Part shown: piece by piece, positions 54,219 to 63,900 of the stretch
Numbering within the stretch: position 1 is the first letter of the stretch
Layout of the letters: every line of letters begins with the position of its first letter
Assembly: GCF_019720915.1 (NCBI RefSeq)
Contig: NZ_JAHKSI010000001.1
Location: forward strand, 1,550,001-1,614,000
Source: Alkalihalobacillus sp. TS-13
GTDB lineage: Bacteria > Bacillota > Bacilli > Bacillales > Fictibacillaceae
DNA: 64,000 nt
Reading direction: 5' to 3'
Program-made: the position numbers and the translations under genes
The notes under the pieces: model-generated
What the model was told of the DNA's origin: nothing
Databases searched by the model: none
What the model saw: only the letters and a program-made list of their open reading frames with translations

Positions 54219-54464
54219 TTAGTCTTCCTCCTGTATCGTAAATGGTTCTCTTTCACCATTTTCCTTCAATAATTCATCCATCTGCTTTTCAACATGCTGT
54301 AATTTATCATGGCAAAGCTTAGAGAGCTTCATTCCTTCTTGAAACAAGCGAATGGACTCTTCAAGAGGGACGTCCCCTTCTTCTAACTTTCCGACGATTT
54401 CTTCAAGCTCCAGCATCGCTTCTTCAAAGCTTTGTTCATTATTATGTTCTTTTTCTTTCATCAT
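54219..54464 (-). CDS. xseB: Exodeoxyribonuclease VII small subunit
   Basis: 81 residues, helical, with the family pattern [20 protein letters not shown] and [14 protein letters not shown]. Partner of XseA in degrading single-stranded DNA to oligonucleotides. Overlaps the xseA stop by 4 bases. Confidence 0.95.
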   Translation of the reverse strand: MMKEKEHNNEQSFEEAMLELEEIVGKLEEGDVPLEESIRLFQEGMKLSKLCHDKLQHVEKQMDELLKENGEREPFTIQEED

Positions 54465-55813
54465 TTCTCACTCTCCTCAAGTCCCCAAACTTGGCAATCC
54501 AGCTTTCCGTCTTTCAATTTTACAGAAACTTGGTCACCTGGTTGTACTTGTTTTACACTTTTAATGAGATTGTCGTTTTTCTGGTCATACGCCAGGCTAT
54601 AACCACGCTCCATGATGCTTAACGGGCTAAGAGCATTCAGCTTTCCAATTTTGTTTTGAAAAACAGCATCTTTCTGCTCAATCTGGTTGCTCATTTCCTT
54701 TTTCAACATTCTGATCAGGACATGATGTTTCTCTTTGGATCGCTCGAAAAGTTTTTCTGGATGGTTTCGATCCAATCGGCTTCTAAGCTGACTGACTACC
54801 TCCGCTTTTCGCTCAAACGTTCTTGAACGTGATTTTTGCAATCGTTCCATAATCCGATCTAGATCCTGCTCTTTTTGTTTCACTAGCTGCATCGGGTATT
54901 TGAAAGCGTAGGATTTTTGATGTCTGTCCAATTCATTACGGAAACGTTTCACATGCTCCGAAATAGCTCTTGTAAGTCTGAGCTGACGTTGGGTAACCCT
55001 CTCCTGCAATTCGTGAATATGAGGTACAGCGAGCTCAGCAGCTGCTGTAGGGGTCGCTGCACGGATATCCGCTACAAAATCTGCAATTGTGTAATCTGTC
55101 TCGTGTCCGACTGCAGAGATGATCGGGATGATCGAGTTGAAGATGCTTCGCGCAACCATTTCTTCATTGAAAGCCCACAACTCCTCAATCGAACCACCGC
55201 CACGACCGACGATCAAAACATCCCACTGTCCCTGTTCATTCGCAAAGTCAATTGCTCTGGATATACTGGGCGCAGCATTGGGACCTTGCACGAGAACAGG
55301 TATCACAGTCACTTTTGCTATCGGAAAACGCCGTTTGATTGTGGTCAATACATCTCGTATCGCTGCACCTGTTGGCGATGTAATAACCCCTATACGTCTA
55401 GGGGTTGCAGGAATTTGCCTTTTTCGTTCAGGAGCAAAAAGACCTTCTTGATCAAGCTTTTTCTTCAATTCTTCAAATGCAAGAAACAAGTTCCCGATTC
55501 CATCAGGCTGCATCTCTTTTACATAAAGCTGATACTGTCCATGTGGTTCATAAACGGAAACTTCACCACGAATCAGAACCTTCATTCCTTCTTCAGGACG
55601 AAATTTCAAAAAACGGTTGTTTCCAGCAAACATGACCGAGTTAATCCTGCTGTTTTGATCCTTTACTGTAAAATACATATGCCCCCGACTATGGTGCTTC
55701 ACATTGGAAAGCTCCCCGCGAAGCCATATGTCTTGTAATTTCCCGTCCATATCAAATTTCCGTTTTATATAGCGCGTAAGTTCCGTAATACTAATATAAG
55801 GATCTTGTTGCAT
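54461..55813 (-). CDS. xseA: Exodeoxyribonuclease VII large subunit
   Basis: 450 residues: N-terminal OB fold ([20 protein letters not shown]), catalytic domain with [22 protein letters not shown] and [48 protein letters not shown] (split motif; catalytic His/Asp region), then coiled coil at about 275-400 for XseB binding. Start at 55813: its ATG overlaps the folD stop (TGATG) and GAAGGTG is suitably placed. A farther upstream frame would run into folD. Confidence 0.95.
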   Translation of the reverse strand: MQQDPYISITELTRYIKRKFDMDGKLQDIWLRGELSNVKHHSRGHMYFTVKDQNSRINSVMFAGNNRFLKFRPEEGMKVLIRGEVSVYEPHGQYQLYVKEMQPDGIGNLFLAFEELKKKLDQEGLFAPERKRQIPATPRRIGVITSPTGAAIRDVLTTIKRRFPIAKVTVIPVLVQGPNAAPSISRAIDFANEQGQWDVLIVGRGGGSIEELWAFNEEMVARSIFNSIIPIISAVGHETDYTIADFVADIRAATPTAAAELAVPHIHELQERVTQRQLRLTRAISEHVKRFRNELDRHQKSYAFKYPMQLVKQKEQDLDRIMERLQKSRSRTFERKAEVVSQLRSRLDRNHPEKLFERSKEKHHVLIRMLKKEMSNQIEQKDAVFQNKIGKLNALSPLSIMERGYSLAYDQKNDNLIKSVKQVQPGDQVSVKLKDGKLDCQVWGLEESEK

Positions 55814-56679
55814 CAATGAACACCTTCTATTTGATGACTCCACTTCGCAGATAGTATTGTGTTTTGCAGGAGCATCGTGATGGTCATCGGACCTACACCC
55901 TTCGGAACCGGAGTGATATAGGAAGCGACTTGTTCTGCTTCCTCAAAATCGACATCACCTGTCAATTTCCCATCGTCTTTACGGTTGATTCCAACATCTA
56001 TCACTACAGCCCCATGCTTGATGAAGTCTTTACCGACAAAGTGCATCTTACCAACAGCAACAACGAGTATGTCTGCTTGTTTCGTAATTTCCTTCATGTT
56101 AGCTGTCCTGGAGTGACAATATGTAACGGTGGCGTTTTCGTTTAAGAACAGTTGACCTACAGGCTTACCAACGATATTACTTCTTCCAATGACAACCACA
56201 TGCTTTCCTTCAATTGAAATACCTTTAGCTTTTACCATTTCGATGATCCCATAGGGTGTACATGGTAAAAACGCACGTTGTCCAGTCATCATCCTCCCAA
56301 TGTTGATCGGGTGAAAACCGTCTACATCCTTTTCTGGCGAAATTGCTTCTATAATTGCCGTTTCTGAAATATGTTCAGGTAAAGGTAACTGGACGAGAAT
56401 TCCATGACATGCATCATCATGATTATATTGGGTAATAATTTCAAGCAATTTCTCTTCGGAAGTATCTTCAGAAAGTTCAACGAGCTTTCCGTCAATGCCA
56501 ACCTGTTTGCACGCTTTTGTTTTTCCTCTTACATAAGATAAAGAAGCAGGATTATTCCCTACGATGATGACAACCAATCCAGGAATGATCCCTTCATTTC
56601 TCAGTTTATTTACCTCTTCTTTCATTGCGTGCCTTTTGGCTTCTGCGATTTCATTTCCCTTGATAAGCTCTGCAACCAT
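55813..56679 (-). CDS. folD: Bifunctional methylenetetrahydrofolate dehydrogenase/cyclohydrolase
   Basis: Interconverts 5,10-methylene- and 10-formyl-tetrahydrofolate with NADP. 288 residues: SYVRGKTKACKQVGI (catalytic Lys), HGILVQLPLPEH, KDVDGFHPINIGRM, VVIGRSNIVGKPVGQLFL and PVPKGVGPMTITMLLQNT. The ATG at 56679 follows GGAGGGG; the in-frame GTG at 56694 lies in that ribosome site. Directly after nusB. Confidence 0.96.
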   Translation of the reverse strand: MVAELIKGNEIAEAKRHAMKEEVNKLRNEGIIPGLVVIIVGNNPASLSYVRGKTKACKQVGIDGKLVELSEDTSEEKLLEIITQYNHDDACHGILVQLPLPEHISETAIIEAISPEKDVDGFHPINIGRMMTGQRAFLPCTPYGIIEMVKAKGISIEGKHVVVIGRSNIVGKPVGQLFLNENATVTYCHSRTANMKEITKQADILVVAVGKMHFVGKDFIKHGAVVIDVGINRKDDGKLTGDVDFEEAEQVASYITPVPKGVGPMTITMLLQNTILSAKWSHQIEGVH

Positions 56680-56693
56680 CTCTATCCCCTCCA

Positions 56694-57086
56694 CTATTGG
56701 ATCGTTTTGCTTATTTTAGAAAGTACTGCATTTACAAAGCGACCAGATTCGTCTCCTCCGAATGTTTTTGCCAGATCAATTGCTTCATTGAAAGTAACTT
56801 TGATCGGAATGTCTTCAATATACAACATTTCGTATACAGCAAGTCTCAAAACAGAGCGGTCTACATTTCCAATCCGGTCGAAACTCCAATTTTCCAGGTG
56901 TTTTTTAATAAGGACATCAATTTCTTCCTTTTGATCCGTCGTCCCCTCGACCAATTGGACCAGGAATTCATCACGTTCTTCGCCTTCCTCCAGAACATGT
57001 CCAATCGCTTCCGAACGGTCTAATTGACTCACATCTATTTGAAACAAAGACTGTAAAGCCTTTTCTCTTGCAATCCTTCTTTTCAT
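56694..57086 (-). CDS. nusB: Transcription antitermination factor NusB
   Basis: 130-residue all-helical protein that joins NusE/S10 on boxA RNA for rRNA antitermination. MKRRIAREKALQSLFQIDVS, EIDVLIKKHLENWSFDRIG, LRLAVYEMLYIEDIPIKVTF and EAIDLAKTFGGDESGRFVNAVL in sections match the family. Conserved neighbour of folD. Confidence 0.95.
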   Translation of the reverse strand: MKRRIAREKALQSLFQIDVSQLDRSEAIGHVLEEGEERDEFLVQLVEGTTDQKEEIDVLIKKHLENWSFDRIGNVDRSVLRLAVYEMLYIEDIPIKVTFNEAIDLAKTFGGDESGRFVNAVLSKISKTIQ

Positions 57087-57182
57087 TTCATGATACTTCC
57101 TTTCATATCTTCTCTATCTGATGATAGCACAGAGACCGTTACCTTTACAGCATACACATTTTCAAACCATTATAATCGCAAT

Positions 57183-57270
57183 AAAAAACTGACCCAAAAC
57201 GGGCAGACTTCTCTTGTTTTCAAATAGATCGTCATTCAGAGAAGTCTGATACATGTTCTGAGTCAGTTCG
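57183..57270 (-). terminator. Long-hairpin element between yqhY and nusB
   Basis: Minus strand GAACTGACTC and CAGACTTCTCT pair with AGAGAAGTCTG and GGGTCAGTTTTTT across a central loop of about 25 bases. T-run at the end suggests termination or attenuation before nusB. Confidence 0.6.
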
Positions 57271-57274
57271 TCAT

Positions 57275-57685
57275 TTATAATTCCTGATCTTCTTCAACTG
57301 CAGGATCCACTTTACCTTCAAACTGGACACCTACTACGTGTACATCGATACGATTTGGCTCTAAAGCCGTCATCGTGTGCAAGGTAAGACGGATATTTTC
57401 TTGGATCTTTTCAGCTGTATCTGGAATCGATACACCAAAATTCATCGTTACGAAAACATCGATGTTGATCCCTTCTTCGGAAAGCTCCACTTTTACACCT
57501 TTACCAAGTGATTTCTTACCGAAACGTTCAACCACTCCTGTCGCGAAGTTACCACGCATTGCAGAAACACCTTCAACTTCAGTAGCAGCTATACTAGAGA
57601 TCACTTCAATCACTTCTGGTGAGATTTCAACCTTCCCAAGGTTTGCATCTTTTTCTTCCATTTCAAATGTTTGATAATCGTTCAT
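57275..57685 (-). CDS. yqhY: Asp23/Gls24 family protein YqhY
   Basis: 136 residues. Asp23 fold: GKVEISPEVIEVISSIAATE and VEGVSAM, GVKVELSEEGINIDVFVTMNFG, EKIQENIRLTLHTMTALEP. In B. subtilis YqhY is co-transcribed with accB-accC and influences acetyl-CoA carboxylase balance; the same order is found here with a 2-base gap from accC. Confidence 0.92.
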   Translation of the reverse strand: MNDYQTFEMEEKDANLGKVEISPEVIEVISSIAATEVEGVSAMRGNFATGVVERFGKKSLGKGVKVELSEEGINIDVFVTMNFGVSIPDTAEKIQENIRLTLHTMTALEPNRIDVHVVGVQFEGKVDPAVEEDQEL

Positions 57686-57687
57686 TA

Positions 57688-59061
57688 CTACTCACCTCCA
57701 TTTGAAGTCGATTTTGATGTCAAATCGTAGTTCTCTAAAAATTTAGTATTGAATTCCCCGCTATTGAATTTCTCATGTTCGAGTAATCGCATATGGAAAG
57801 GAATCGTAGTATCGACCCCTTCGATGACAAATTCACTCAATGCACGCTTCATACGTCGAATTGCTTCTTCACGTGTATTTCCGTAAGTGATGAGCTTTGC
57901 AATCATTGAATCATAATATGGTGGGATGAAATAACCTGGATAAGCAGCCGAATCAACACGTACACCTAGCCCGCCAGGCGGGAGATACATTTCGATTTTA
58001 CCGGCAGATGGCATGAAATTCTTATCCGGATTTTCAGCATTGATCCGGCATTCGATCGACCATCCTTCAAACTTGATGTCTTCTTGGCTGAAGGATAAAC
58101 GTTCACCGCTAGCCACCCTGATCTGTTCTTTGATCAAGTCGATACCGGTAACCATTTCAGTCACAGGATGCTCAACTTGGATCCGAGTATTCATCTCCAT
58201 GAAATAGAAGTCACCTGTGTTGTGATCAAATATGAATTCTACCGTTCCGGCGCCAGAATAATTTACAGCTTTTGCTGCACGTACAGCGGCATCTCCCATC
58301 TCTTCCCGTTTCTCAGGATCTAGTGCTGGAGAAGGGGTTTCTTCTAGAAGCTTTTGTAAACGCCGCTGGATCGAACAATCACGTTCACCTAAGTGAATGA
58401 CATTCCCATGATTGTCACCGAGTACCTGAATCTCTACATGGCGGAAATCTTCAATGTATTTTTCAATGTATACACCAGGATTACCGAAAGCTGAGGCAGC
58501 TTCTTGCTGGGTCATATTGATTCCTTTTACAAGCTCCTGCTCTGTACGGGCCACACGGATTCCTTTTCCTCCACCCCCTGCAGTCGCTTTGATGATGACA
58601 GGGTATCCCATTTCTTCTGCTAATTCAATCGCTTCTTCCTTGGATCCGATAATCCCTTCAGAACCTGGTACAATTGGTACTCCAGCTTCTTTCATAGTGG
58701 TTCTTGCTACATCTTTCGTACCCATACGATTGATGGCTTCTGGGCTCGGTCCAATGAATGTAATGTTACACTCGGCACAGATTTCAGCAAAGTCAGCATT
58801 TTCGGCTAAAAATCCATAGCCCGGATGAATTGCATCAGCACCTGTCAGAGTAGCAACGCTCATAATGTTCGTGAAGTTCAAATAACTTTCCTTCGCAAGA
58901 ATAGGACCGATGCAGTACGCTTCATCAGCTAGGCGTACATGCAAAGATTCTTTATCGCCTTCAGAATATACAGCGATTGTTTCTATATTCATTTCTTTAC
59001 AAGCTCGTATGATCCGGACAGCAATTTCTCCTCGGTTTGCAATGAGTACTTTTTTAATCAT
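57688..59061 (-). CDS. accC: Acetyl-CoA carboxylase biotin carboxylase subunit
   Basis: ATP-grasp enzyme carboxylating the biotin of AccB for malonyl-CoA synthesis. 457 residues: [21 protein letters not shown] in two sections, [28 protein letters not shown] (ATP-grasp Gly loop), [15 protein letters not shown] (metal and catalytic residues), RINAENP. Start at 59061 after AAGGTGATTGAA. Biotin carboxylase might also serve the yqjD carboxyltransferase; that is inference. Confidence 0.96.
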   Translation of the reverse strand: MIKKVLIANRGEIAVRIIRACKEMNIETIAVYSEGDKESLHVRLADEAYCIGPILAKESYLNFTNIMSVATLTGADAIHPGYGFLAENADFAEICAECNITFIGPSPEAINRMGTKDVARTTMKEAGVPIVPGSEGIIGSKEEAIELAEEMGYPVIIKATAGGGGKGIRVARTEQELVKGINMTQQEAASAFGNPGVYIEKYIEDFRHVEIQVLGDNHGNVIHLGERDCSIQRRLQKLLEETPSPALDPEKREEMGDAAVRAAKAVNYSGAGTVEFIFDHNTGDFYFMEMNTRIQVEHPVTEMVTGIDLIKEQIRVASGERLSFSQEDIKFEGWSIECRINAENPDKNFMPSAGKIEMYLPPGGLGVRVDSAAYPGYFIPPYYDSMIAKLITYGNTREEAIRRMKRALSEFVIEGVDTTIPFHMRLLEHEKFNSGEFNTKFLENYDLTSKSTSNGGE

Positions 59062-59071
59062 TTCAATCACC

Positions 59072-59575
59072 TTACTGTTTTTTTACAAGGAATAGTGGTT
59101 GTCCATACTCAACGAGCTGTCCATTCTCGACAAGTATTTCTACGATTTCACCATTCACTTCAGCCTCGATTTCGTTAAACAGCTTCATCGCCTCGATGAT
59201 ACACACGATCGAGTCGTTTGATACCTTGTCCCCTTCTTTTACATAAGAATCTTCATCTGGAGATGGAGACGCATAAAATGTACCGACCATTGGAGATTCA
59301 ATTTTATGTAAGGATCCATCGTCCACTTCTTTTACTGGTGCTTCTGTTTCGTTTTTTGCTTCAGCCTTTTCTTCCACTGCTTGTGGATTTGGCTGCAGTG
59401 CTGCTTCTTGAGCTGGTGCTGTAGGTGCTGCTTGAGGTGCTTGTTGTACGACAGGCTGCTCTGCTCCACCTTTTTTCAAAGTAATTTTCGCACCTTCTTC
59501 TTCATATTCAAATTCATTGATTGATGATTGATCGATCAATTTGATCAATTCACGAATTTCTTGTATTTTGAGCAT
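59072..59575 (-). CDS. accB: Acetyl-CoA carboxylase biotin carboxyl carrier protein
   Basis: 167 residues: an N-terminal helical part ([19 protein letters not shown]), an Ala/Pro/Gln-rich flexible linker at about 45-85, and a C-terminal biotinyl domain with biotin Lys in [13 protein letters not shown] around 132 (AMKL in place of the common AMKM). Start at 59575 with AAGGAG 8 bases upstream; the in-frame GTG at 59584 overlaps that site. First gene of accB-accC-yqhY. Confidence 0.95.
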   Translation of the reverse strand: MLKIQEIRELIKLIDQSSINEFEYEEEGAKITLKKGGAEQPVVQQAPQAAPTAPAQEAALQPNPQAVEEKAEAKNETEAPVKEVDDGSLHKIESPMVGTFYASPSPDEDSYVKEGDKVSNDSIVCIIEAMKLFNEIEAEVNGEIVEILVENGQLVEYGQPLFLVKKQ

Positions 59576-59613
59576 ACTTTCCACTCCTTCAGTGTGTCTA
59601 CTATTCTGTATTC

Positions 59614-59622
59614 ATTATAGCA
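59614..59622 (-). promoter_or_regulatory. Extended -10 promoter of accB
   Basis: TGCTATAAT on the minus strand, about 40 bases before the start codon. The -35 position (GTTTTA) is weak, compensated by the TGN extension. Confidence 0.45.
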
Positions 59623-59837
59623 TAATTCAGCACATCTAAAACTTTATCACCTTACTATGTGAGCTGGTGCTAATTCGTTTATATCATATCATAATCCGTT
59701 TGAGGAGGGTACCGATTAAATTTATGGGGAATTCTTTTTGATTTTGGGGGTGAGTGAACTTAATTGGTGCTTTCTTTTCTTTTCGCTTGAAGTCTTACTG
59801 CGGGGACTATCCTGGGCCTCTATTTGACGTCAACCTT

Positions 59838-60165
59838 AAAATTTAGTCTTTATTAATCTCGTTGTTGATTTTTATACGAAATTCAAGACATTCCTGCGGG
59901 AACAGCGAGCCAGGTGAGACCCCGCAACGAACTTTGCAAGTGAGTGAGGAGCCTTGCGAAAGTGGGTTAATGCAGGGAAGTGGTGTCTAGCTCAGCGACC
60001 AGTCACTTGGATCACTTCAAACTTCCTGCGGCGGCAGCAGCCTCCTCGTCAGTTTTCCAGTAACCTGCGTGACTAAACGGGTCGCTTCCGCTTTTCGTTT
60101 GCCCGCGGAAAGGGAGTGAATTTCGCAAAATCAACAATAAACTATTACAAAACCTAGTGAACTTA
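59838..60165 (+). repeat. MITE-like dispersed intergenic repeat, copy 4
   Basis: About 325 bp, the longest copy. Left end TTAGTCTTTATTAATC...GTTGAT and CGAAATTCAAGACATTCC; right end GGGAGTGAATTTCGC and AAATCAACAATAAAC...ACAAAACC. Core GGGAACAGCGAGCCAGGTGA, CAGCGACCAGTCACTTGG and GGGTCGCTTCCGC intact. It occupies most of the 59.6-60.4 kb gap between accB and spoIIIAH; the rest of that gap shows no gene. Confidence 0.82.
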
Positions 60166-60396
60166 AAAATAGTAAACGGACACAGGAGACCTTAATTCAT
60201 CATATCAACCGCTTTTATAAAATTAGCGGACACCACAGACTTTATTTATTGCAAAATCATATAAATCAGCTGTTTTATTGACAAATAACAGCTCTAAAAC
60301 CTCTATAATACTTCATATGTTTCAAGCCCCCCTGATAGCTCTTTTAAGAGTGACTAAAACTTGGGTCAGCGTTTGATTTTTAGTCAATAATTAAAA

Positions 60397-60418
60397 AGGC
60401 AGCCCCTCAGGACTGCCT
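60397..60418 (-). terminator. Terminator of the spoIIIA operon
   Basis: Minus strand AGGCAGTCCTGA...GGGGCTGCCT with TTTTTAATT tail. Confidence 0.82.
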
Positions 60419-60436
60419 CCTCTACTCAATCTTTCA

Positions 60437-60970
60437 TCATTTTTTAGCAACTTGGAATTGGACAGCTACATGCTTGTCGCCAAGTTGTTCTTGTGCTTTA
60501 CGCATGATTGCGTTCGCTTCACTTTTGCTTAGTTCTTCATCAGCGCGGACGATGATCTGAACTTCAGAATCCATTGTATTCACCAATACATCTTCATAAC
60601 CCATACTCTTGATCAATGTTTCGAGGGTATCTTCCTTCATAGCCAGTTCCTGTAACTCCTCCAACTGACTTAAAGCTTGTGATTGGACTTCTGCTGAGAC
60701 ACTTGTGGAAGCCAGAACTTCATTATATTTTGCTTGTAGCTCTGAACGCTTATCTTGGATTTTCATACGAAGCTCTGTGAACATTTCATCACTGTCCACC
60801 TCAGTCACAACAGACTTGCCATTGGTTTCTTCTGCACTTTCCTTTTTATCCTCGTCCTGTGCAGCCAAGTCAGTTGGTGATTGTTCCGGTGTGGTGATGT
60901 AATACACCGATAACACGATAATCAAGCTCAACATCGTTAATAACCAAACCGTTTGTTTTTTTAATAACAT
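60437..60970 (-). CDS. spoIIIAH: Stage III sporulation protein AH
   Basis: 177 residues: one N-terminal membrane helix (TVWLLTMLSLIIVLSVYYI), an acidic Ser/Glu linker, coiled-coil helices (MFTELRMKIQDKRSELQAKYNEV in part) and a C-terminal ring-building domain (EDVLVNTMDSEVQIIVRADE). In B. subtilis it binds SpoIIQ across the septum to form the mother-cell side of the feeding-tube channel. Last gene of the operon; SigE-dependent promoter lies outside the window. Confidence 0.93.
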   Translation of the reverse strand: MLLKKQTVWLLTMLSLIIVLSVYYITTPEQSPTDLAAQDEDKKESAEETNGKSVVTEVDSDEMFTELRMKIQDKRSELQAKYNEVLASTSVSAEVQSQALSQLEELQELAMKEDTLETLIKSMGYEDVLVNTMDSEVQIIVRADEELSKSEANAIMRKAQEQLGDKHVAVQFQVAKK

Positions 60971-60973
60971 TCA

Positions 60974-61624
60974 TTATTCCCCCTTCTGCTTTTTCGGTCC
61001 TACACTCACTTTATGACTAGGTACATCAAGCACCCTGGAAACCGCTTCGATAATCCAAGTTTTCACCTTTATGTTCTGAGCCCCATCTGCTAAAATCAGT
61101 ACACCCCTCACCTCCGGCTTTTCTGTAGTGACTACTATCGGCTGTTCGCCGTTTTCACCCTGGATGATGATGACTTTTTCATCCCTCTGAAGGTCTGTGG
61201 TTTTACGCTTACCCCCATGTTGGTCAGTTTCATCAGTAGTGGAATCTTTTTTGGTTATATCCTTTTCATAAATTGTCTTTGAGGTCGAGTCTAGAAAGAC
61301 CATCACGCTTGTATCCTGGACCCCCATCATTTCATCGAGGATTTCCTTCAGTTGGTTTCCGTAATGCTCTTCCATCTCTCTTATTGATGAAGGATCGTCT
61401 GATTTTTTAATAGAGAATGTCGCCTTGGATTCTTCGTCTTCTGTTGCGGAATTCATAGTTGGAGTGGAATCTGGAGTACTCATCAAGTTTTGGATCAGCA
61501 TCATCGCTATCCCGAAACCCAGTATGAGTAGGATGTATTGGGATTTGCGATTCATTTTTTTGCCTTGTTTGTCCGGTTTCAGAAGCGATTTCAGCCAGTC
61601 ATTCTGTTTCTTTTCATCAGACAT
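60974..61624 (-). CDS. spoIIIAG: Stage III sporulation protein AG
   Basis: 216 residues: N-terminal cytosolic segment, membrane helix (YILLILGFGIAMMLIQNLM), and a ring-building domain split by a variable charged insert (EKDITKKDSTTDETDQ): LKEILDEMMGVQDTSVMVFLDST before it and PEVRGVLILADGAQNIKVKTWI after. Forms the large ring of the SpoIIIA-SpoIIQ channel. Confidence 0.93.
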   Translation of the reverse strand: MSDEKKQNDWLKSLLKPDKQGKKMNRKSQYILLILGFGIAMMLIQNLMSTPDSTPTMNSATEDEESKATFSIKKSDDPSSIREMEEHYGNQLKEILDEMMGVQDTSVMVFLDSTSKTIYEKDITKKDSTTDETDQHGGKRKTTDLQRDEKVIIIQGENGEQPIVVTTEKPEVRGVLILADGAQNIKVKTWIIEAVSRVLDVPSHKVSVGPKKQKGE

Positions 61625-61630
61625 GTTTCA

Positions 61631-62245
61631 TTACGATCCTCCTTCCTCTACAAGTACGATTTGATCCGGAGACACCTCCCACTCTTTTGAAAGGAATGTT
61701 TTGATTTCTTTCATGTCAGCCGATTCTTCAACGGGTTCTTCTGTCTGTGTTGATGTATCGATCGTCACTTCTTGGATTGCCTCGATTGCATCTTCATCTT
61801 CCGACTGACTTTCTAATGTGGCATGGATGATCCACTGACTTTCATCTGAACCATTTTGGGTTTTTTCCTGTAACACCACATCCTTTAATCGTTTCTGATA
61901 TTGTTCTGCAAGTTTATCTTCCACCTTCTGCTTTAGTAGGACACGCATTTGTTCTAAAATATATGCATCTTGTGAGGCTTGTATTTCACTTTTCTTGTTT
62001 TCTATCAAATTTTTCATCTCACCATCTTTTATGATGGCCTCATCATTGGCGAATGAAGCCAACTCTTGATTGAGGTCGACGGAGAACATTTTGATCATTG
62101 GATTCAGGATCGCAATGATCAGGAGCAGTCCGATAACGACTTTTACGTATTTTTGAAATGCATTTGATGGCAGTAATAATTCCAGGATTGTCGCTAATAG
62201 GATGATCAGAATGATGTTCGTCACCCATTCATATATAAATGACAC
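61631..62245 (-). CDS. spoIIIAF: Stage III sporulation protein AF
   Basis: 204 residues: two membrane helices (NIILIILLATILELLLP and YVKVVIGLLLIIAILNPMI) then a ring-building-like outer domain with a long helix and acidic insert. GTG at 62245 (SFIYEWVTNI) chosen because AGGAGG is 9 bases upstream and it aligns with the B. subtilis N-terminus; the frame extends six codons farther to another GTG next to the spoIIIAE stop. Confidence 0.9.
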   Translation of the reverse strand: MSFIYEWVTNIILIILLATILELLLPSNAFQKYVKVVIGLLLIIAILNPMIKMFSVDLNQELASFANDEAIIKDGEMKNLIENKKSEIQASQDAYILEQMRVLLKQKVEDKLAEQYQKRLKDVVLQEKTQNGSDESQWIIHATLESQSEDEDAIEAIQEVTIDTSTQTEEPVEESADMKEIKTFLSKEWEVSPDQIVLVEEGGS

Positions 62246-62263
62246 CGTGACTCTCCTCCTCAC

Positions 62264-63472
62264 TCATCTCATCATCAACGTGAGATTTCCTGCAGCGATC
62301 ATCATCGTCACCGCAAGGAAGAACATGAAACATACGATGGAAAGCGCCGCGAAAATGAACATGACATTTTTACTGATGATCGTTAAACATTGGATGATCG
62401 GACCGCCTCCAAGCGGTTGCAAAACAGCAGCGGCGATCTGATAGATCAGTACAAGAGACAAGATTTTAAGAGCCGGAAAAGCACATAATAAGATCAAAAT
62501 GACGACTCCAGCAATACCGACTGTGTTTTTCAGTAATAATGAAGCACTTAAGACTGTATCCGTTGCATCAGTAAACATACGTCCAATGATTGGGATGAAG
62601 TTTCCTGTGATGAATTTCGCTGTCCGTATCGCGACACCGTCCGCAACAGCAGCAGTGGCTCCCTGGACACTTATGACTCCAAGAAATACCGTAAAAAATA
62701 CGAGCATGACCCCAATCGCTACACCGCGTAATAGATTGGCAAGCTGGGTGACTTTGTAATGATCGGTCAACGTACTTACGATACTAAGCAACGCAGAAAG
62801 CAACAGAAGCGGAAGAACAAAATGCTGGATGAGCATCCCGCTTGTATTTACAAGGAAAATAATGAAAGGATGGAAGAATGCAACAGATGCAACACTGCCG
62901 GTCGTGGCCATTAAAGCTAGTAATAATGGAATAAGTGCAATGATGAACGAATTCATGTTCCTGATCGCATCGATGGTATAATCTGCTGCTACGTGAAAGC
63001 TGTTCAATGCGATGACAATCAAAACCATATAAACGATTCCATAAGCAACTTTACTAACCGCTTGATTTTCGAATGCATTTTGCATCGTCTGCAGCAGCAT
63101 GCTGAATACTGTTAGCATGATCAGCATTCCAAGGAGTTTTCCATTGGTCAGGATTTCATGAAATAAATATTTAAGGAGTCCCACAGCCCATTCTTTCAAT
63201 GAAAAATCTTGATCACTTTGGATAAATTCAAGAATGCTTCCTTTCTGGCTCTCTGGCAGGAAACCGCCATATTCGCTACGGATTTTGTTCCAGTATTCAC
63301 GAATATCATCAAGGTGTTCATCTTCAACCTTCAGACTTCTCTCTATCTGTTCTTTGTCAGTCGTTTGAGCACTGACTTGAATGGAGGTTTGTCCAAAATC
63401 TATAAAAAAAATGACCGCCATAACGATGACCATTAACAGCTTCAACCGTAAGTTGTTTGGCATGTCATTCAC
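62264..63472 (-). CDS. spoIIIAE: Stage III sporulation protein AE
   Basis: 402 residues. N-terminal hydrophobic signal (LKLLMVIVMAVIFFIDFG), an outer segment (DEHLDDIREYWNKIRSEYGGF) and then about seven or eight membrane helices including IALIPLLLALMATTGSVASV and LLLLSALLSIVSTL. Permease-like core component of the SpoIIIA channel. Ends one base before the spoIIIAF leader frame. Confidence 0.93.
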   Translation of the reverse strand: MNDMPNNLRLKLLMVIVMAVIFFIDFGQTSIQVSAQTTDKEQIERSLKVEDEHLDDIREYWNKIRSEYGGFLPESQKGSILEFIQSDQDFSLKEWAVGLLKYLFHEILTNGKLLGMLIMLTVFSMLLQTMQNAFENQAVSKVAYGIVYMVLIVIALNSFHVAADYTIDAIRNMNSFIIALIPLLLALMATTGSVASVAFFHPFIIFLVNTSGMLIQHFVLPLLLLSALLSIVSTLTDHYKVTQLANLLRGVAIGVMLVFFTVFLGVISVQGATAAVADGVAIRTAKFITGNFIPIIGRMFTDATDTVLSASLLLKNTVGIAGVVILILLCAFPALKILSLVLIYQIAAAVLQPLGGGPIIQCLTIISKNVMFIFAALSIVCFMFFLAVTMMIAAGNLTLMMR

Positions 63473-63474
63473 CC

Positions 63475-63900
63475 CTAACTAGGCAGGAAATCAATAATTG
63501 TTTCTATCAATACTGTGAGGATTGGAATAGCCATTACAAGAATCAAAACCTTCCCGGCCAGTTCAATTTTCGCTGCCATGGCTCCTTGTCCAGCATCCCT
63601 GGTGATTTGTGCCCCAAATTCTGCAATGTAGGCGATTCCGATGATTTTCAAGATCGTTTCGACATATACCATGTTCAGGTTGGCGTTCGTTGCGAGTCGT
63701 TCTAACATAATGATGACCGCTTGTATTTTTCCTATTAAAAACAAGAAAACCGCTGCACCGGCAAATAGAATGAGTAGAAAAGAGAAGGCAGGTTTCTGTT
63801 CCTTTATGACAATCGTGAGAAATGTGGCTATCAAGCAGAACCCGACAATCTGGATGATTTCGATTGGAAACCCCTCCTCATCCCTGGAAGAGGAACACAC
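63475..63900 (-). CDS. spoIIIAD: Stage III sporulation protein AD
   Basis: Membrane protein of about 130 residues with four helices: IIQIVGFCLIATFLTIVIKE, FSFLLILFAGAAVFLFLI, VETILKIIGIAYIAEFGAQI, KVLILVMAIPILTVLIETI. B. subtilis SpoIIIAD is 133 residues. The only standard in-frame start, GTG at 63900, lies inside spoIIIAC with no good ribosome site. The strong AGGAGG at 63879-63874 instead points to an ATC codon at 63864, eight bases downstream, which would give IEIIQIVG. The true start is therefore uncertain; coordinates given use the GTG. Confidence 0.85.
   Translation of the reverse strand: MCSSSRDEEGFPIEIIQIVGFCLIATFLTIVIKEQKPAFSFLLILFAGAAVFLFLIGKIQAVIIMLERLATNANLNMVYVETILKIIGIAYIAEFGAQITRDAGQGAMAAKIELAGKVLILVMAIPILTVLIETIIDFLPS

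Noticed and set aside
54917-55738. 273-codon plus-strand frame opposite xseA
   Set aside because: Long but antisense to a complete exonuclease gene; Cys/Arg-rich translation with no recognisable domain.
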